The notes beneath the pieces were generated by a model, which worked only from the letters and a program-made list of their open reading frames with translations, was not told where the DNA came from and did no database searches. Of a stretch of DNA of 64,000 nt, positions 27,542 to 36,622 are shown piece after piece. The DNA is from JAOAPY01 sp041492185. GTDB taxonomy: Bacteria; Acidobacteriota; Blastocatellia; Pyrinomonadales; Pyrinomonadaceae. Position 1 is the first letter of the stretch. Each line of letters begins with the position of its first letter. Both the position numbers and the translations under genes were made by a program. Location: positions 11,599-75,598 of the forward strand of contig JBGPWL010000012.1 of assembly GCA_041492185.1 (NCBI GenBank), written 5' to 3'.

Positions 27542-29410
27542 CTATTTGACTACACCCTTACCTTCGACGACGGTAAGCTTACGATCTATTCCCGGAATCG
27601 CAACGGCTTCTGACGAGCCATCCGGCCATCTGATTTCAAGTTTATCGATGCTGGTGGCCGCGCCTAAACCGAAGTGCAGGGTCATATCGCTTTGCGAGGC
27701 ATAGCTGCCGCCGCTTATCACGTCGCGACGTTGACGAATCTTCCCAGTGGTAACGTAAGCTACAGCGCCGATCGCATCACGCGGACTTTTTTTGGAAACG
27801 TCTCCTATTAAACGCAACTCCAACCAGTGACCTGCAGACGAAGCGCCGTTCTTCAATATGGTCGGCTTCGAGTCCGCGTTGTTGACAACAACATCGAGGC
27901 GCCCATCACCGTCGAGATCGCCGACCGCCAGGCCACGTCCGCACCGGGCCGAAGCGAGACCGCTGTTCGGTGCGGCGCCAAAACGCTCAAACTTTCCGTT
28001 GCGCAGATTTCGAAACAGCAGCATCTGTTGAGCGTAGCTTGTGCCCCATTGATGCTCGTCGACGGCAGGATAAACGTGGCCGTTCGCAACGATCAGATCC
28101 AGCCAACCGTCGTTGTCATAGTCGAGAAAACTGGTGCCCCAGCCAAGGAAAGGCAGGGTGACCTCGCCGAGCCCCGCGAGGAAAGTTACATCAGTGAAAT
28201 TCGCGTCGCCGTCATTGTGATAGAGCACGTTGGAATCGTCAGAAAAATTCGTAATGTGAAAACTGACGCGACCTGAGTTGTCATAATCGCCGATGGCGAC
28301 GCCCATTCCCGCCTGCTCGCGTCCGTTTTCGTTCAATGCGACACCCGATGGGTAGCCAACCTCTTCAAAAGTTCCATCGCCCTTATTTATGTAGAACAGC
28401 TTTGGCGTCGAATCGTTGACGACGATCAAATCCAGCCAGTTGTCTTCATTTGCGTGGACGAAAGCTGAAGAGAAACCGTAATACTTTTGCGGATCGTTAA
28501 CGCCGGCTTTGACGCTGACATCCTCAAAAGTCCCGTCAGCTTTCTGACGATAAAGTATGTCGCTCTCCCCGGTCAGACTGCGTGGTCCACACATTACCGG
28601 CGTGCCGCGAAACTGGCAGAAGTTCTGGCCCACGCCACCTGGTTTATTGGCGTCTTTTGGGCTCGCCGGAAGATTGTTCAAGTCGATCTCGATGTAACCC
28701 GGAACAAAAAGATCCAGCCGGCCGTCGCCATCAAAATCGCCCCACGTTGCGCCCGTGCTCCAGCCCTTGCGCGCGACGCCGACTTTCTCCGCCACGTCGG
28801 TAAACGCGCCATCGCCGTTGTTGTGATAAAGCCGCGACACACCAAAGTTGCTCACGAAGATATCGGGCCGGCCGTCGTTATCGTAATCACCCACGGCCAC
28901 GCCCATGCCCCAACGTTCGTTGGCGACGCCGGCCTTGTCAGTCACGTCTTCAAATTTCCAATTGCCGAGGTTGTGATAGAGCGCCGCGCGCGGCGGCTTC
29001 TCTTTTCCCTGCAACGCCGGAACAGTCGATCCGTTCACCAAATAAATGTCGGGCAAGCCATCTCCGTCATAATCAAAAATCGCGACGCCACCGGACGGCA
29101 CTTCGAAGATGTAATCTTTTGCCGGCGTGCCCGCATGATGTTTGAAATTGGCCATCGCAGTTTTGTCGGTCACGTCTTCAAAAATCATCGGCGCCTTTGG
29201 ATCAGTAATCCCAACTGTTCGCTTCGAGGCGTAATTCAAGGGCGTGCCGGTGGAAACTCCACCCATCGGTTGTTGCGGCTCTGGCTTCCTGGGTGGAGTC
29301 TGGCCGAAGAGGACCAGCGAAGTCTGCAAAAGGACCAGGAGAGCTGCCGGCCCGACGTTTTGGCGGCGAGATTGTTTCTTGAACATTTGAATCAATGCAA
29401 CGAAACTCAT
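27542..29410 (-). CDS. Secreted FG-GAP/VCBS repeat protein with ASPIC/UnbV domain (CRTAC1-like)
   Basis: A 622-residue exported protein. Signal region (PAALLVLLQTSLVLFGQ), then repeated Ca-binding FG-GAP/VCBS blades of a beta-propeller (GVAIFDYDGDGLPDIYLVNG, VAVGDYDNDGRPDIFVSNFG, GDLDGDGRLDVVVNNAD) and a C-terminal ASPIC/UnbV domain (GGSYASQSDMTLHFGLG, then LEIRWPDGS). The DxDxDG loops bind calcium. In this family the biochemical role is unknown; surface adhesion or glycan binding is often supposed. Starts 27 nt after the stop of a paralogue. The start could be the GTG at 29413, the ATG at 29410 or the ATG at 29386. Confidence 0.9.
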   Translation of the reverse strand: MSFVALIQMFKKQSRRQNVGPAALLVLLQTSLVLFGQTPPRKPEPQQPMGGVSTGTPLNYASKRTVGITDPKAPMIFEDVTDKTAMANFKHHAGTPAKDYIFEVPSGGVAIFDYDGDGLPDIYLVNGSTVPALQGKEKPPRAALYHNLGNWKFEDVTDKAGVANERWGMGVAVGDYDNDGRPDIFVSNFGVSRLYHNNGDGAFTDVAEKVGVARKGWSTGATWGDFDGDGRLDLFVPGYIEIDLNNLPASPKDANKPGGVGQNFCQFRGTPVMCGPRSLTGESDILYRQKADGTFEDVSVKAGVNDPQKYYGFSSAFVHANEDNWLDLIVVNDSTPKLFYINKGDGTFEEVGYPSGVALNENGREQAGMGVAIGDYDNSGRVSFHITNFSDDSNVLYHNDGDANFTDVTFLAGLGEVTLPFLGWGTSFLDYDNDGWLDLIVANGHVYPAVDEHQWGTSYAQQMLLFRNLRNGKFERFGAAPNSGLASARCGRGLAVGDLDGDGRLDVVVNNADSKPTILKNGASSAGHWLELRLIGDVSKKSPRDAIGAVAYVTTGKIRQRRDVISGGSYASQSDMTLHFGLGAATSIDKLEIRWPDGSSEAVAIPGIDRKLTVVEGKGVVK

Positions 29411-29436
29411 CACTTCAAGCCCGGAATTGCGGCGAC

Positions 29437-31602
29437 TTACCGAAAATACGCATCCATATAACTACTGTCAACGAGGCTCAGTGTTTTTGGGGTCGCTACC
29501 TTGTGATCTGTGGCGTCACGCTCGTTGATTGTTACATAGCGATCGACTTCCGGGTTCATGACGCTCTGGTTAACGCCGCTGGGCCAACGCACCTCAACGC
29601 TCTTCACTCCGTTTGCAGCACCCAATCCTGCGACGATTCGTGGATCGTTTGCCGAGAGGTAGCTGCCGGACGTCGAAACATCAAAGACCTGCCGCTTGCC
29701 GCTCTTGTCTATAACAACTACGCGCGCGCCGAGACCATCGCGGTTTGATTTACTGCCCACAAGACCAATCCCGATCCAATGATTCTTCGTTCCGTCGTTG
29801 CGCAAAATAAGCGGCGACCCATTCAGAACTCCCAGCACAACGTCCACCTGGCCGTCATTATTTAAGTCGCCGAAGGCCGCTCCGCGCGCAACGATTGGCT
29901 GGTTGAAAGATGGACCAGCCGTCGCGGATACATCAACAAATCCCTTTCCAGTGTTTCGCATCAACAGGGGCGTCTCTTTATACTTGAGATAGCCCGTCGA
30001 TTTCTCAATCGTATCCAGCACGTGGCTCTGGGCCACGAAAATATCCCGCAGACCATCGTTATCCGCATCAATAAAGTGAGCGCCCCAGCCTGAACTTAGC
30101 ATCGTGATTTGGCCTACGCCGGAAAGTTTCGTCGCGTAAGTGAAACTTAGATCGCCGTTGTTGTGATAGAGCGGATAGGTCTGATACGAAAGCGTGGTGA
30201 TGAAAACATCCGCATAGCCATCATTGTCGTAATCAGCCGCGTCGACGCCCATGCCGGCAAACGTCTTACCATCTTCGTCATAGCCGGCGCCCGAGGACAC
30301 GGCGATGTCTTCTAACGTGCCGTCGCCCTTGTTGCGATAGAGCGTTTGGCGGACGCTGTCGTTCGCGACGAAGATGTCCGGCCAACCATCGTTATCAAAG
30401 TCGGCAAACGCAACGCCGAGAGCTTTACCATTTGGATCGGCAATGCCAGCTTTGACGCTTGTGTCTTCAAAAGTTCCGTCGGACTTCTGATGATAGAGAA
30501 TGTTCATCGCGCCGGTGAAATTCTCAGGATGACAGTAGGCGCGCGTTCCTTTGTTGTCACCGCAGACGACCGCGCCTTTTTCAAAATCCCAATCGAGATA
30601 GCGCGCCACGAATAGATCGAGCCGGCCATCGCGATCGTAATCAATCCAACCGGCGCTGGTCGACCAGCCACCGCCCGCAACGCCGAGCTTTTTCGTCACG
30701 TCCGTGTATGTGCCGTCACCATTGTTGTGATAGAGATGGTTCGCGCCGTAGCCAGTCACATAAAGATCGACATAGCCGTCATTGTCGTAGTCGCCTGCCG
30801 CCACTCCCATGCTGAAGCCGTCACCTTTCAAGCCGGCGCGCTCAGTCACATCTTCAAACGATCCGTCTGCCTTCTGGTGAAAGAGTCGATTCCAGAATTT
30901 GGGATCACTCTTGTCGGGCGTTGCGCCCTTCGGCATCGGGTCCTTCAGCAAGGCGCCGTTGGTAAAGAACAAATCCATCCGGCCGTCGTTGTCATAATCA
31001 AAGATCGCCACACCGCCACCCATCGTTTCCAGTAAGTACTTTAAGGAAGTCGGCGAGCCCTGATGTTTGAAATTGATCTTCGTCTGCGCTGTGATGTCCG
31101 TGAATGTCACGGGCGATTGTCCTTTGGGACCGGCGGGCGGCGGCGTTTGCGGCAAATTGTCAGCACTGTACGAACGGCCCGGGCGCGGCGTGGGTGTTGG
31201 CGAAGATTGTTGTGCGACGGCGGTCACCGTGCAGGTAATCGAGACAACAAGCAACAACGAGCGCCGAAGGCGCGGCAGAAAATAGCCCCGGGCGTGAGCC
31301 CGGGGATCAGCATCCCCTAAAGAGAATTGAGCCCTCGAAGAGGGCGGCAGAGAAACCCACTGTCGAGAATTCCGGTTATGAGCAGTGATCTTGGCCTCTT
31401 CTGTCACCCCTTCGGGGCTCTTACGTTTTGTGCGATTTTGTTCCCCAGGTTTACGAGGATGTGTCAAAACTCGGATGGGAGCAATCAAAGCAATGAGATT
31501 GAAACGCAAAGGTCGCAAAGTTCTTCGCAAAGAGCGCAGAGGTGTTGTTCTTTGCGTTCCTTTGCGGCTTCCCTTTGCGTGCTTTGCGTTAAAGTTAGTC
31601 AT
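29437..31602 (-). CDS. Secreted FG-GAP/VCBS protein with ASPIC/UnbV domain (CRTAC1-like), start uncertain
   Basis: Same plan as the next gene downstream: signal core SLLLVVSITCTVTAVAQQ, Pro-rich linker (SPTPTPRPG), FG-GAP/VCBS propeller blades with DYDNDGxxD loops and a C-terminal ASPIC/UnbV domain (VRWPSGVNQSVM). The coordinates give the longest frame. The first ~110 codons are built from dispersed repeats (31285-31632), and no good start lies close to the signal core: candidates are the ATG at 31602, GTG at 31407 and CTG at 31278. Repeat insertion has probably displaced or remodelled the original start. Paralogous to 27542-29410. Confidence 0.85.
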   Translation of the reverse strand: MTNFNAKHAKGSRKGTQRTTPLRSLRRTLRPLRFNLIALIAPIRVLTHPRKPGEQNRTKRKSPEGVTEEAKITAHNRNSRQWVSLPPSSRAQFSLGDADPRAHARGYFLPRLRRSLLLVVSITCTVTAVAQQSSPTPTPRPGRSYSADNLPQTPPPAGPKGQSPVTFTDITAQTKINFKHQGSPTSLKYLLETMGGGVAIFDYDNDGRMDLFFTNGALLKDPMPKGATPDKSDPKFWNRLFHQKADGSFEDVTERAGLKGDGFSMGVAAGDYDNDGYVDLYVTGYGANHLYHNNGDGTYTDVTKKLGVAGGGWSTSAGWIDYDRDGRLDLFVARYLDWDFEKGAVVCGDNKGTRAYCHPENFTGAMNILYHQKSDGTFEDTSVKAGIADPNGKALGVAFADFDNDGWPDIFVANDSVRQTLYRNKGDGTLEDIAVSSGAGYDEDGKTFAGMGVDAADYDNDGYADVFITTLSYQTYPLYHNNGDLSFTYATKLSGVGQITMLSSGWGAHFIDADNDGLRDIFVAQSHVLDTIEKSTGYLKYKETPLLMRNTGKGFVDVSATAGPSFNQPIVARGAAFGDLNNDGQVDVVLGVLNGSPLILRNDGTKNHWIGIGLVGSKSNRDGLGARVVVIDKSGKRQVFDVSTSGSYLSANDPRIVAGLGAANGVKSVEVRWPSGVNQSVMNPEVDRYVTINERDATDHKVATPKTLSLVDSSYMDAYFR
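31285..31425. repeat. Cluster of short hairpin repeats
   Basis: Three consecutive palindromes: agccccgggcgtgagcccgg (31285 on), gccctcgaagagggc (about 31332) and the ccccttcgggg hairpin (31407-31417). They overlap the 5' end of the ASPIC-type gene and look like pieces of dispersed intergenic elements. Confidence 0.55.
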
Positions 31603-31632
31603 TCAGACGCTCGCCAAGTGAGTTTTGACACA
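31460..31632. repeat. 173-bp MITE-like element with 13-bp terminal inverted repeats
   Basis: tgtgtcaaaactc at 31460-31472 is repeated in perfect inverse at 31620-31632. Between them lies a 'GCAAAGG'-type palindrome (aaacgcaaaggtcgcaaag at about 31503, inverse copy ctttgcgtgctttgcgtt ending at 31590). There is no room for a transposase, so if mobile it would be non-autonomous. It contains the possible ATG start of the ASPIC-type gene. Confidence 0.6.
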
Positions 31633-31706
31633 GACTTTTACGCCCGGAGCTATCTTTTGCCGCCCGCTGACGCGGGCTGGTTGTGAAGTTACTCACCAAA
31701 TCGATC

Positions 31707-32723
31707 CTAATCCTTCGTGTTCAAAGATTCGAACGACCGCTTTGCTTCGTCAATCAACTGGTTATTTCGCTCGTACGAAATCGGCACGCTGTCATCCGCC
31801 GTCTTCGGCGGATACTGATGATGCTGATAAATGGGATACGCTTCGGTGCGCAGATGCGCGGGCATGTGATGCCCTCGACGCGTCGCGCGTTCGTGCCGCA
31901 ACGCGGAAATATCGATCGGCGCAACGACGATTCGCTCGCCTGGACCCGGCGACGCTTCGGCCAACATGCGACCGTCGTAATCAACCACCTGACTCCCGCC
32001 GGGCCATGAATATGGCGGATAGTGCTTCAGACTCGCGCCCTGATTCGCGGCCACGACATAGGCAATGTTCTCGATCGCGCGCGCGCGATTAATAACCGTC
32101 CACCAGGCCATCGGCTCAGTCGCACCCCACGGATCCATGTACGCCGAAACGCGCACCAGAACCTCCGCGCCATTCGCGACGAGCTGGCGCATCGCTTCGG
32201 GAAATAACCAGTCGTAACAGATCGCGCAACCGATGCGCCCGATGGGCGTCTCTGCGACTGGAAACAGAGGCTCGTCGTATCCTGCGAGATCGTGCGGACT
32301 GGTGTGAACTTCGTAAGGAATCCACGTGTTCACCTTCCGATACTTATAAAGGATTCCCTCGGGACCAATTAAGCACGTCGTATTGAAAACCTGACCGGGC
32401 CACTTCGGATCAACTTCCAGCAACGTGCCGCTCTGAATGTAAATGTCGTATTCGCTCGCTTTCCGTTGCAGCAGTTCCGTATGGTCATTCGGAATTTCAA
32501 TCGCGAGTTTCCTGATCAACTCTTCCGCGGTCTCAAACACCGGCGACGAGTGCGCAAATTCCGGAAACACAACCAGCCGCACCGGCAGAAACGGCGCGGC
32601 GCCCGCAACCGCCGAGTCGATCATTGAAAGCATGCGATCCGTGTTCGCGCGCATCGCTTTGCGCTCAATCGGATTCGGTAAGTCCGTCTGACAAGCGGCG
32701 ACTGAGTATCTGATGTGTTCCAT
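31707..32723 (-). CDS. Carbon-nitrogen hydrolase (nitrilase superfamily amidohydrolase)
   Basis: A 338-residue cytoplasmic enzyme cleaving a non-peptide C-N bond. The Glu-Lys-Cys triad is visible: VVFPEFAHS (Glu), LYKYRKVNTW (Lys), GCAICYDWLFPE (Cys). IENIAYVVAANQGA and the SQVVDYDGRML strand are also typical. Start placed at MEHIRYSVAACQTD; the frame runs 49 codons further upstream, but those codons are translated repeat DNA (32741-32850). Substrate unknown: amidase, carbamoylase or nitrilase are possible. Sits between two FG-GAP/ASPIC genes. Confidence 0.92.
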   Translation of the reverse strand: MEHIRYSVAACQTDLPNPIERKAMRANTDRMLSMIDSAVAGAAPFLPVRLVVFPEFAHSSPVFETAEELIRKLAIEIPNDHTELLQRKASEYDIYIQSGTLLEVDPKWPGQVFNTTCLIGPEGILYKYRKVNTWIPYEVHTSPHDLAGYDEPLFPVAETPIGRIGCAICYDWLFPEAMRQLVANGAEVLVRVSAYMDPWGATEPMAWWTVINRARAIENIAYVVAANQGASLKHYPPYSWPGGSQVVDYDGRMLAEASPGPGERIVVAPIDISALRHERATRRGHHMPAHLRTEAYPIYQHHQYPPKTADDSVPISYERNNQLIDEAKRSFESLNTKD

Positions 32724-32740
32724 AAGACGTCCGCGGAGTT

Positions 32741-32850
32741 TATAGATTACGCAGATTGCGCAGATAAATAAATCAAATGGCACGGCTGAAGCATCGCTGC
32801 TGTTGTCGGATCTCTTCCTGGTCTGTGTAATCTGCGTAATCTGCGGATTA
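32741..32850. repeat. Inverted-repeat element, 'GATTACGCAGATT' type
   Basis: Left arm gattacgcagattgcgcaga and right arm tctgtgtaatctgcgtaatc are inverted copies about 55 nt apart. The element fills the gap before the nitrilase gene, and its outer end provides the TAA stop (32848-32850) of the upstream FG-GAP gene. Confidence 0.7.
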
Positions 32851-35800
32851 TCTTCCGAGTATAGCCGCATCGATCAGCGATACCGGCGATGCGACAATAC
32901 GCGTGTTGTATTTTTCGATGTATCTCTGGCGCGCCTCGGTCAGCGGATAATGCTCCGGCCACGCATACGGATAACGGCTCATGCCATGAAACGGCAACGG
33001 CGCAACCTGGTCGGGGCTCGCGGAGTTGATGTCCATCTCTTTGCTGAACCCGTCGGCATAAAGCAGGAACGTGCGCGTCCAACCTTTGGGTAACGTCGGC
33101 AATGCGGTTGCGTCGAACGAAAGACTAATCTCATCACCAGGCCGACAGATAGCAAATATGTCGTCGCCCTTTGAGAGCAGTTCGCGCACGTCACCCTCGC
33201 GCGTGTAGTGACCAGTCATTGTTTTCCACGGCGAAGTAAACGAAACGTGCTGATAATCGTAACCGAATGGTTCGCGATCATCGGGAGTCACCTCCGCCGA
33301 GAAACCTCGCCAATGCAAATCGGCGCTTACTGGATCGAGCCGCGCGAGTTGCGCCGGTGAATTTCCATCCGACGTGTCAACCAGAATCTGGTCCCAATAG
33401 ATGCGCATGTTAGTGACGATGCGCACTTCGCGACTCGTGCTCAAAAACTTTCCGGTGAGATCTACGGTCACGGTCTGCGGCCGGCCCACGGGAATGCCTA
33501 TATCTCCGATCACGGTGTGCCAGTTCCCTGCTCTGTTTTTCACTTGCAGCGACGGCGGCTTCATCACTTTGCCCGCCTGTGAAGCCGCGACGTTATCGCT
33601 GGACCAGGCGTAATCAGTCCAGCCTGTTAACAACAGGATAGTTCTCTCCGACGATTTTCCTTTATCGTCCAGTTTCAGTGTCAGTGTATGTTCCCGTGCA
33701 TAACCGCGAATCGGATCGAGCTTAAAATCATCCGGCCAACGGCGATCCAGGCGAGATATGCGATCTAGAACATCGTTTCCGTGATCATCAACCGCACTCA
33801 GTGGCGGCCGCGCGTTGTGCGTGACGAACAATTTGAAGGGCTTCGGCGGATCGCTCATGCCTTCGTTCGGATAGACTTCGGTGCCGATTGGATGCGCAAC
33901 AGCCAGAAGCTGCAACCGATCCACAAACATCGCTTCTTCAAGTTCGTTAGTGACGCGCAATTCGTAACGGCCATTTCTCTCCTTTAATTGACGCCCTGGA
34001 ATACGCACATACTCATCCGGGTCAGGTCTGTTGTAGCGGCCGGGTTTTTCGAGATACCCCGTCTCGCCGCCGCCCATAAAGTCGGTGATGAATTCAAAGC
34101 GCTCGCCGTTCCACGTATATAAATAAGGACACGACGACGGCTTGCGATCGAGTTCCGTGAGGTTCAGAGAAATCAATCCGGGATTTCGCTGCGTCGCCGC
34201 GGGAAACTCTGTTTCAGCCTGCACGATTCCCGCGGGCCAAAGCACGCGCACTGCGTCAGGTTTGTCGCGCTTGCCTAAACCAAAAACCAAATCAGCGGGA
34301 GCCGGAGCCGGAGAAGCAGAACAAGTCTCGAGCTTTTGATAGAGACTGCCCGCGCGCATTTCGACTTTCGCTGCCATCGCGCTCTTGTTGCTAACGCGCC
34401 CTTGCAGAGTCACCTTGACGGAGTGATTACGATTCCCGCCATCGTTGCGGGCAACTATGAACTCTCCCGCGGCGGCTCGAAGGATCAAGTCGATATCACC
34501 GTCATTATCTAAATCACCAGACACAAGCACCTGACGGGCTCGGTCAGAGTCCGCGGTGATCCTTGAGAGGTTCGATGAAACGGCTTGACTGCTCACATCG
34601 ATCCAAGCGTCGCCGCTATGCCGCAACACTCTCAAACCGGCGGTTGTCAAGATCACGCAATCAAGCAATCCGTCGTTATCATAATCAAGAAACTGCGCCG
34701 CAATGGCACCGCCTGACTCGGCGGCAGCGGGTCTTGTGGTGTAGTGATTTCTGCCGTCACTAAGCGCAAAGAGTCCTGGCCCGTCACGGCGGCCGAAGAA
34801 GAAGTCTGTGTAGCCATCTTTATTAACGTCACCTGCGGCAACGCAGGTCCAGTTTCCCACTACATTCAGACCGGCCTCCTCTGTAACGCGACGAAACGAT
34901 CCATCACGTTGATTGCTGAAAAGGTCGGGCGGCGCGGCCATATTGAGCACCAGCAAGTCTACGTCGCGCCGGTTGTCGTAGTCAGTGGGCACAATCGCGA
35001 CTGCACGACCCACGGAGCCAGCAACCTTCGCTTGTGCGGTGATGCCCGTGAACGTACCGTTGCCGTTGTTGCGCAAGAGAATATTTGGCGCGCCACGTCC
35101 TTGTGCGAGGGCGAGCGGCGTTGACCGCACCTCGCTAAAGTCGGCAAGCCCGGCAATAAAAATGTCGAGATCGCCATCATGGTCAACGTCCACGAACGCC
35201 GCGGACACCGAGAGATAAGGATAAGCCGGAATGCCCGCGTCGTTTGTTCGGTTAGAGAATCTGCCCGCGCCGTCATTGTGATAAAGCGAGAGCTTGCCAT
35301 AACTGACTACCAGAAGATCTGAGCGTCCATCGTTATCGTAATCACCGGCCACGGCGACGGCAGGAACTGCATCGGTCTTTTCACTCAACCCGCCAGCAAG
35401 CGACGTAACATCAACGAACTTCCCCTTATCATTGCGTAGTAGCCGGAGCCCTGAAGGTGACAGTTCAAGTAGATCAAGATCTCCGTCATTGTCGAAATCA
35501 AACAGCGTTGCGTTTCCGAACAAAGATCCAAATAGATTGTGTGCCCGTTCGGCGCCACTTTCCGCGGCAGGAGAAAGCAAACTCGAAGTGGCGTCAACAA
35601 ACTTCACATTGGGCGTTGAGCGATCCACTAGCTCGGGTTCGGCGCCGGTTGAAACGACGGCTTCGGCGTAATGTCCGCCCTCGAGATAGTTGGTTCCGAT
35701 CGCAGTGCCGGCGCCGCTCCGCTGGAACTGCTGAAACTTTTGAATCAGTTGTTGGCCTTCTGTTTTTTTTCCGGTGCGTGTCAGCAGCAAACCAAGATTG

Positions 35801-36372
35801 TAGAGCGCGGTTTCGTTATAAGGTTCGGCGTCAATTGCTTTGCGAAACGCGACGATGGCTTCCGCATATTTTTTCTGCTGCACGGAGATTTGTCCGACGT
35901 TGACGTTTGTCCCAACGTCGTCGGGATCAATCTTAAGAACTTTTTGAAATTCGGCGATTGCGTCGTCGAAGCGATTTTGCGAGCGCGCAATCAAACCAAG
36001 AATGTAGTGTGGCTGCGGCGCATTCGCGTCCTGCTTCAGTGACTTCTCTGCTTCGCGTTTCGCGCCCTCGGCGTCAGGCAAATAATAAAGCGCGATGGCG
36101 AGGTTGATGCGCGCTATCAGCAGATCGGATTTGATTTGCAGCGCATGCGTGAAAGACTCGACTGCTTCCTTGGCCTTGTACTGTTCGAGCAACGCGACCC
36201 CGATGTTGTTCGCGCGATACGCCGCTTCGCGTTTTTCAAATACCGACTGCTCACCGGTAGTAGCTGCGCGCGACGAGGGCATCGCGTCTGAGTGATTAAG
36301 CAAGGTCAGGCACGTGATGATGAGCAGGAGCAACAACGCAAGCAGAGAGACGGAGACACGCGGAGATTTCAT
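32848..36372 (-). CDS. Large secreted TPR + FG-GAP/ASPIC protein
   Basis: An 1174-residue exported protein combining an N-terminal signal (VSVSLLALLLLLIITCLTLL), four to five TPR units (about 50-210; HYILGLIARSQNRFDDA), an FG-GAP/VCBS propeller (about 260-640; NATLFDFDNDGDLDLLELSP, ISADFFFGRRDGPGL-like blades), an ASPIC/UnbV-like segment ending in VRVLWPAGIV, and about 450 further residues beginning KPSSCPYLYTWNGERFEFIT. The last part is a beta-rich domain I cannot name. The start is set at MKSPRV; the longer frame runs into a repeat element. It heads a set of three related genes. Function unknown. Confidence 0.88.
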   Translation of the reverse strand: MKSPRVSVSLLALLLLLIITCLTLLNHSDAMPSSRAATTGEQSVFEKREAAYRANNIGVALLEQYKAKEAVESFTHALQIKSDLLIARINLAIALYYLPDAEGAKREAEKSLKQDANAPQPHYILGLIARSQNRFDDAIAEFQKVLKIDPDDVGTNVNVGQISVQQKKYAEAIVAFRKAIDAEPYNETALYNLGLLLTRTGKKTEGQQLIQKFQQFQRSGAGTAIGTNYLEGGHYAEAVVSTGAEPELVDRSTPNVKFVDATSSLLSPAAESGAERAHNLFGSLFGNATLFDFDNDGDLDLLELSPSGLRLLRNDKGKFVDVTSLAGGLSEKTDAVPAVAVAGDYDNDGRSDLLVVSYGKLSLYHNDGAGRFSNRTNDAGIPAYPYLSVSAAFVDVDHDGDLDIFIAGLADFSEVRSTPLALAQGRGAPNILLRNNGNGTFTGITAQAKVAGSVGRAVAIVPTDYDNRRDVDLLVLNMAAPPDLFSNQRDGSFRRVTEEAGLNVVGNWTCVAAGDVNKDGYTDFFFGRRDGPGLFALSDGRNHYTTRPAAAESGGAIAAQFLDYDNDGLLDCVILTTAGLRVLRHSGDAWIDVSSQAVSSNLSRITADSDRARQVLVSGDLDNDGDIDLILRAAAGEFIVARNDGGNRNHSVKVTLQGRVSNKSAMAAKVEMRAGSLYQKLETCSASPAPAPADLVFGLGKRDKPDAVRVLWPAGIVQAETEFPAATQRNPGLISLNLTELDRKPSSCPYLYTWNGERFEFITDFMGGGETGYLEKPGRYNRPDPDEYVRIPGRQLKERNGRYELRVTNELEEAMFVDRLQLLAVAHPIGTEVYPNEGMSDPPKPFKLFVTHNARPPLSAVDDHGNDVLDRISRLDRRWPDDFKLDPIRGYAREHTLTLKLDDKGKSSERTILLLTGWTDYAWSSDNVAASQAGKVMKPPSLQVKNRAGNWHTVIGDIGIPVGRPQTVTVDLTGKFLSTSREVRIVTNMRIYWDQILVDTSDGNSPAQLARLDPVSADLHWRGFSAEVTPDDREPFGYDYQHVSFTSPWKTMTGHYTREGDVRELLSKGDDIFAICRPGDEISLSFDATALPTLPKGWTRTFLLYADGFSKEMDINSASPDQVAPLPFHGMSRYPYAWPEHYPLTEARQRYIEKYNTRIVASPVSLIDAAILGR

Positions 36373-36404
36373 GTTTGCGTTAGGATGCACGACTTGCAAG
36401 AATA

Positions 36405-36556
36405 ATCCAATGAAGTCCCGGAGGGACACAATGTTCATAGTCCGGCGAAGCGCACAAATCATTAGCTCCGCCAGAAGCGACATGTCGCATCTGGCGGAGC
36501 ATACTATAAAGGTTCCCGGCGGCTATAAACATCTCGCTCCTACGGAGCGATTGTTT
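36405..36556. repeat. Composite palindromic repeat with 36-bp near-perfect palindrome
   Basis: Outer parts are tcccggaggga (about 36416) and cgctcctacggagcg (about 36536), each a small hairpin. The centre, 36465-36500, is a palindrome of 18-nt arms with one mismatch around gcgacatgtcgc, flanked by ctccgccaga/tctggcggag. It lies upstream of the large FG-GAP gene and would form a strong cruciform or RNA hairpin. Confidence 0.75.
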
Positions 36557-36622
36557 CAGTGATTGCGGCCTCCCTCATATCATGCCTCGATCCAGGCACC
36601 GGTCGAGGAACCCAATCTTTCC

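Noticed and set aside
28487..29461. 324-residue plus-strand ORF
   Set aside because: Antisense shadow created by the repeated DxDxDG codons of the FG-GAP gene.
32724..32870. N-terminal extension of the nitrilase
   Set aside because: The 49 codons are translated repeat DNA (QITQITQT pattern) and not part of the enzyme fold.
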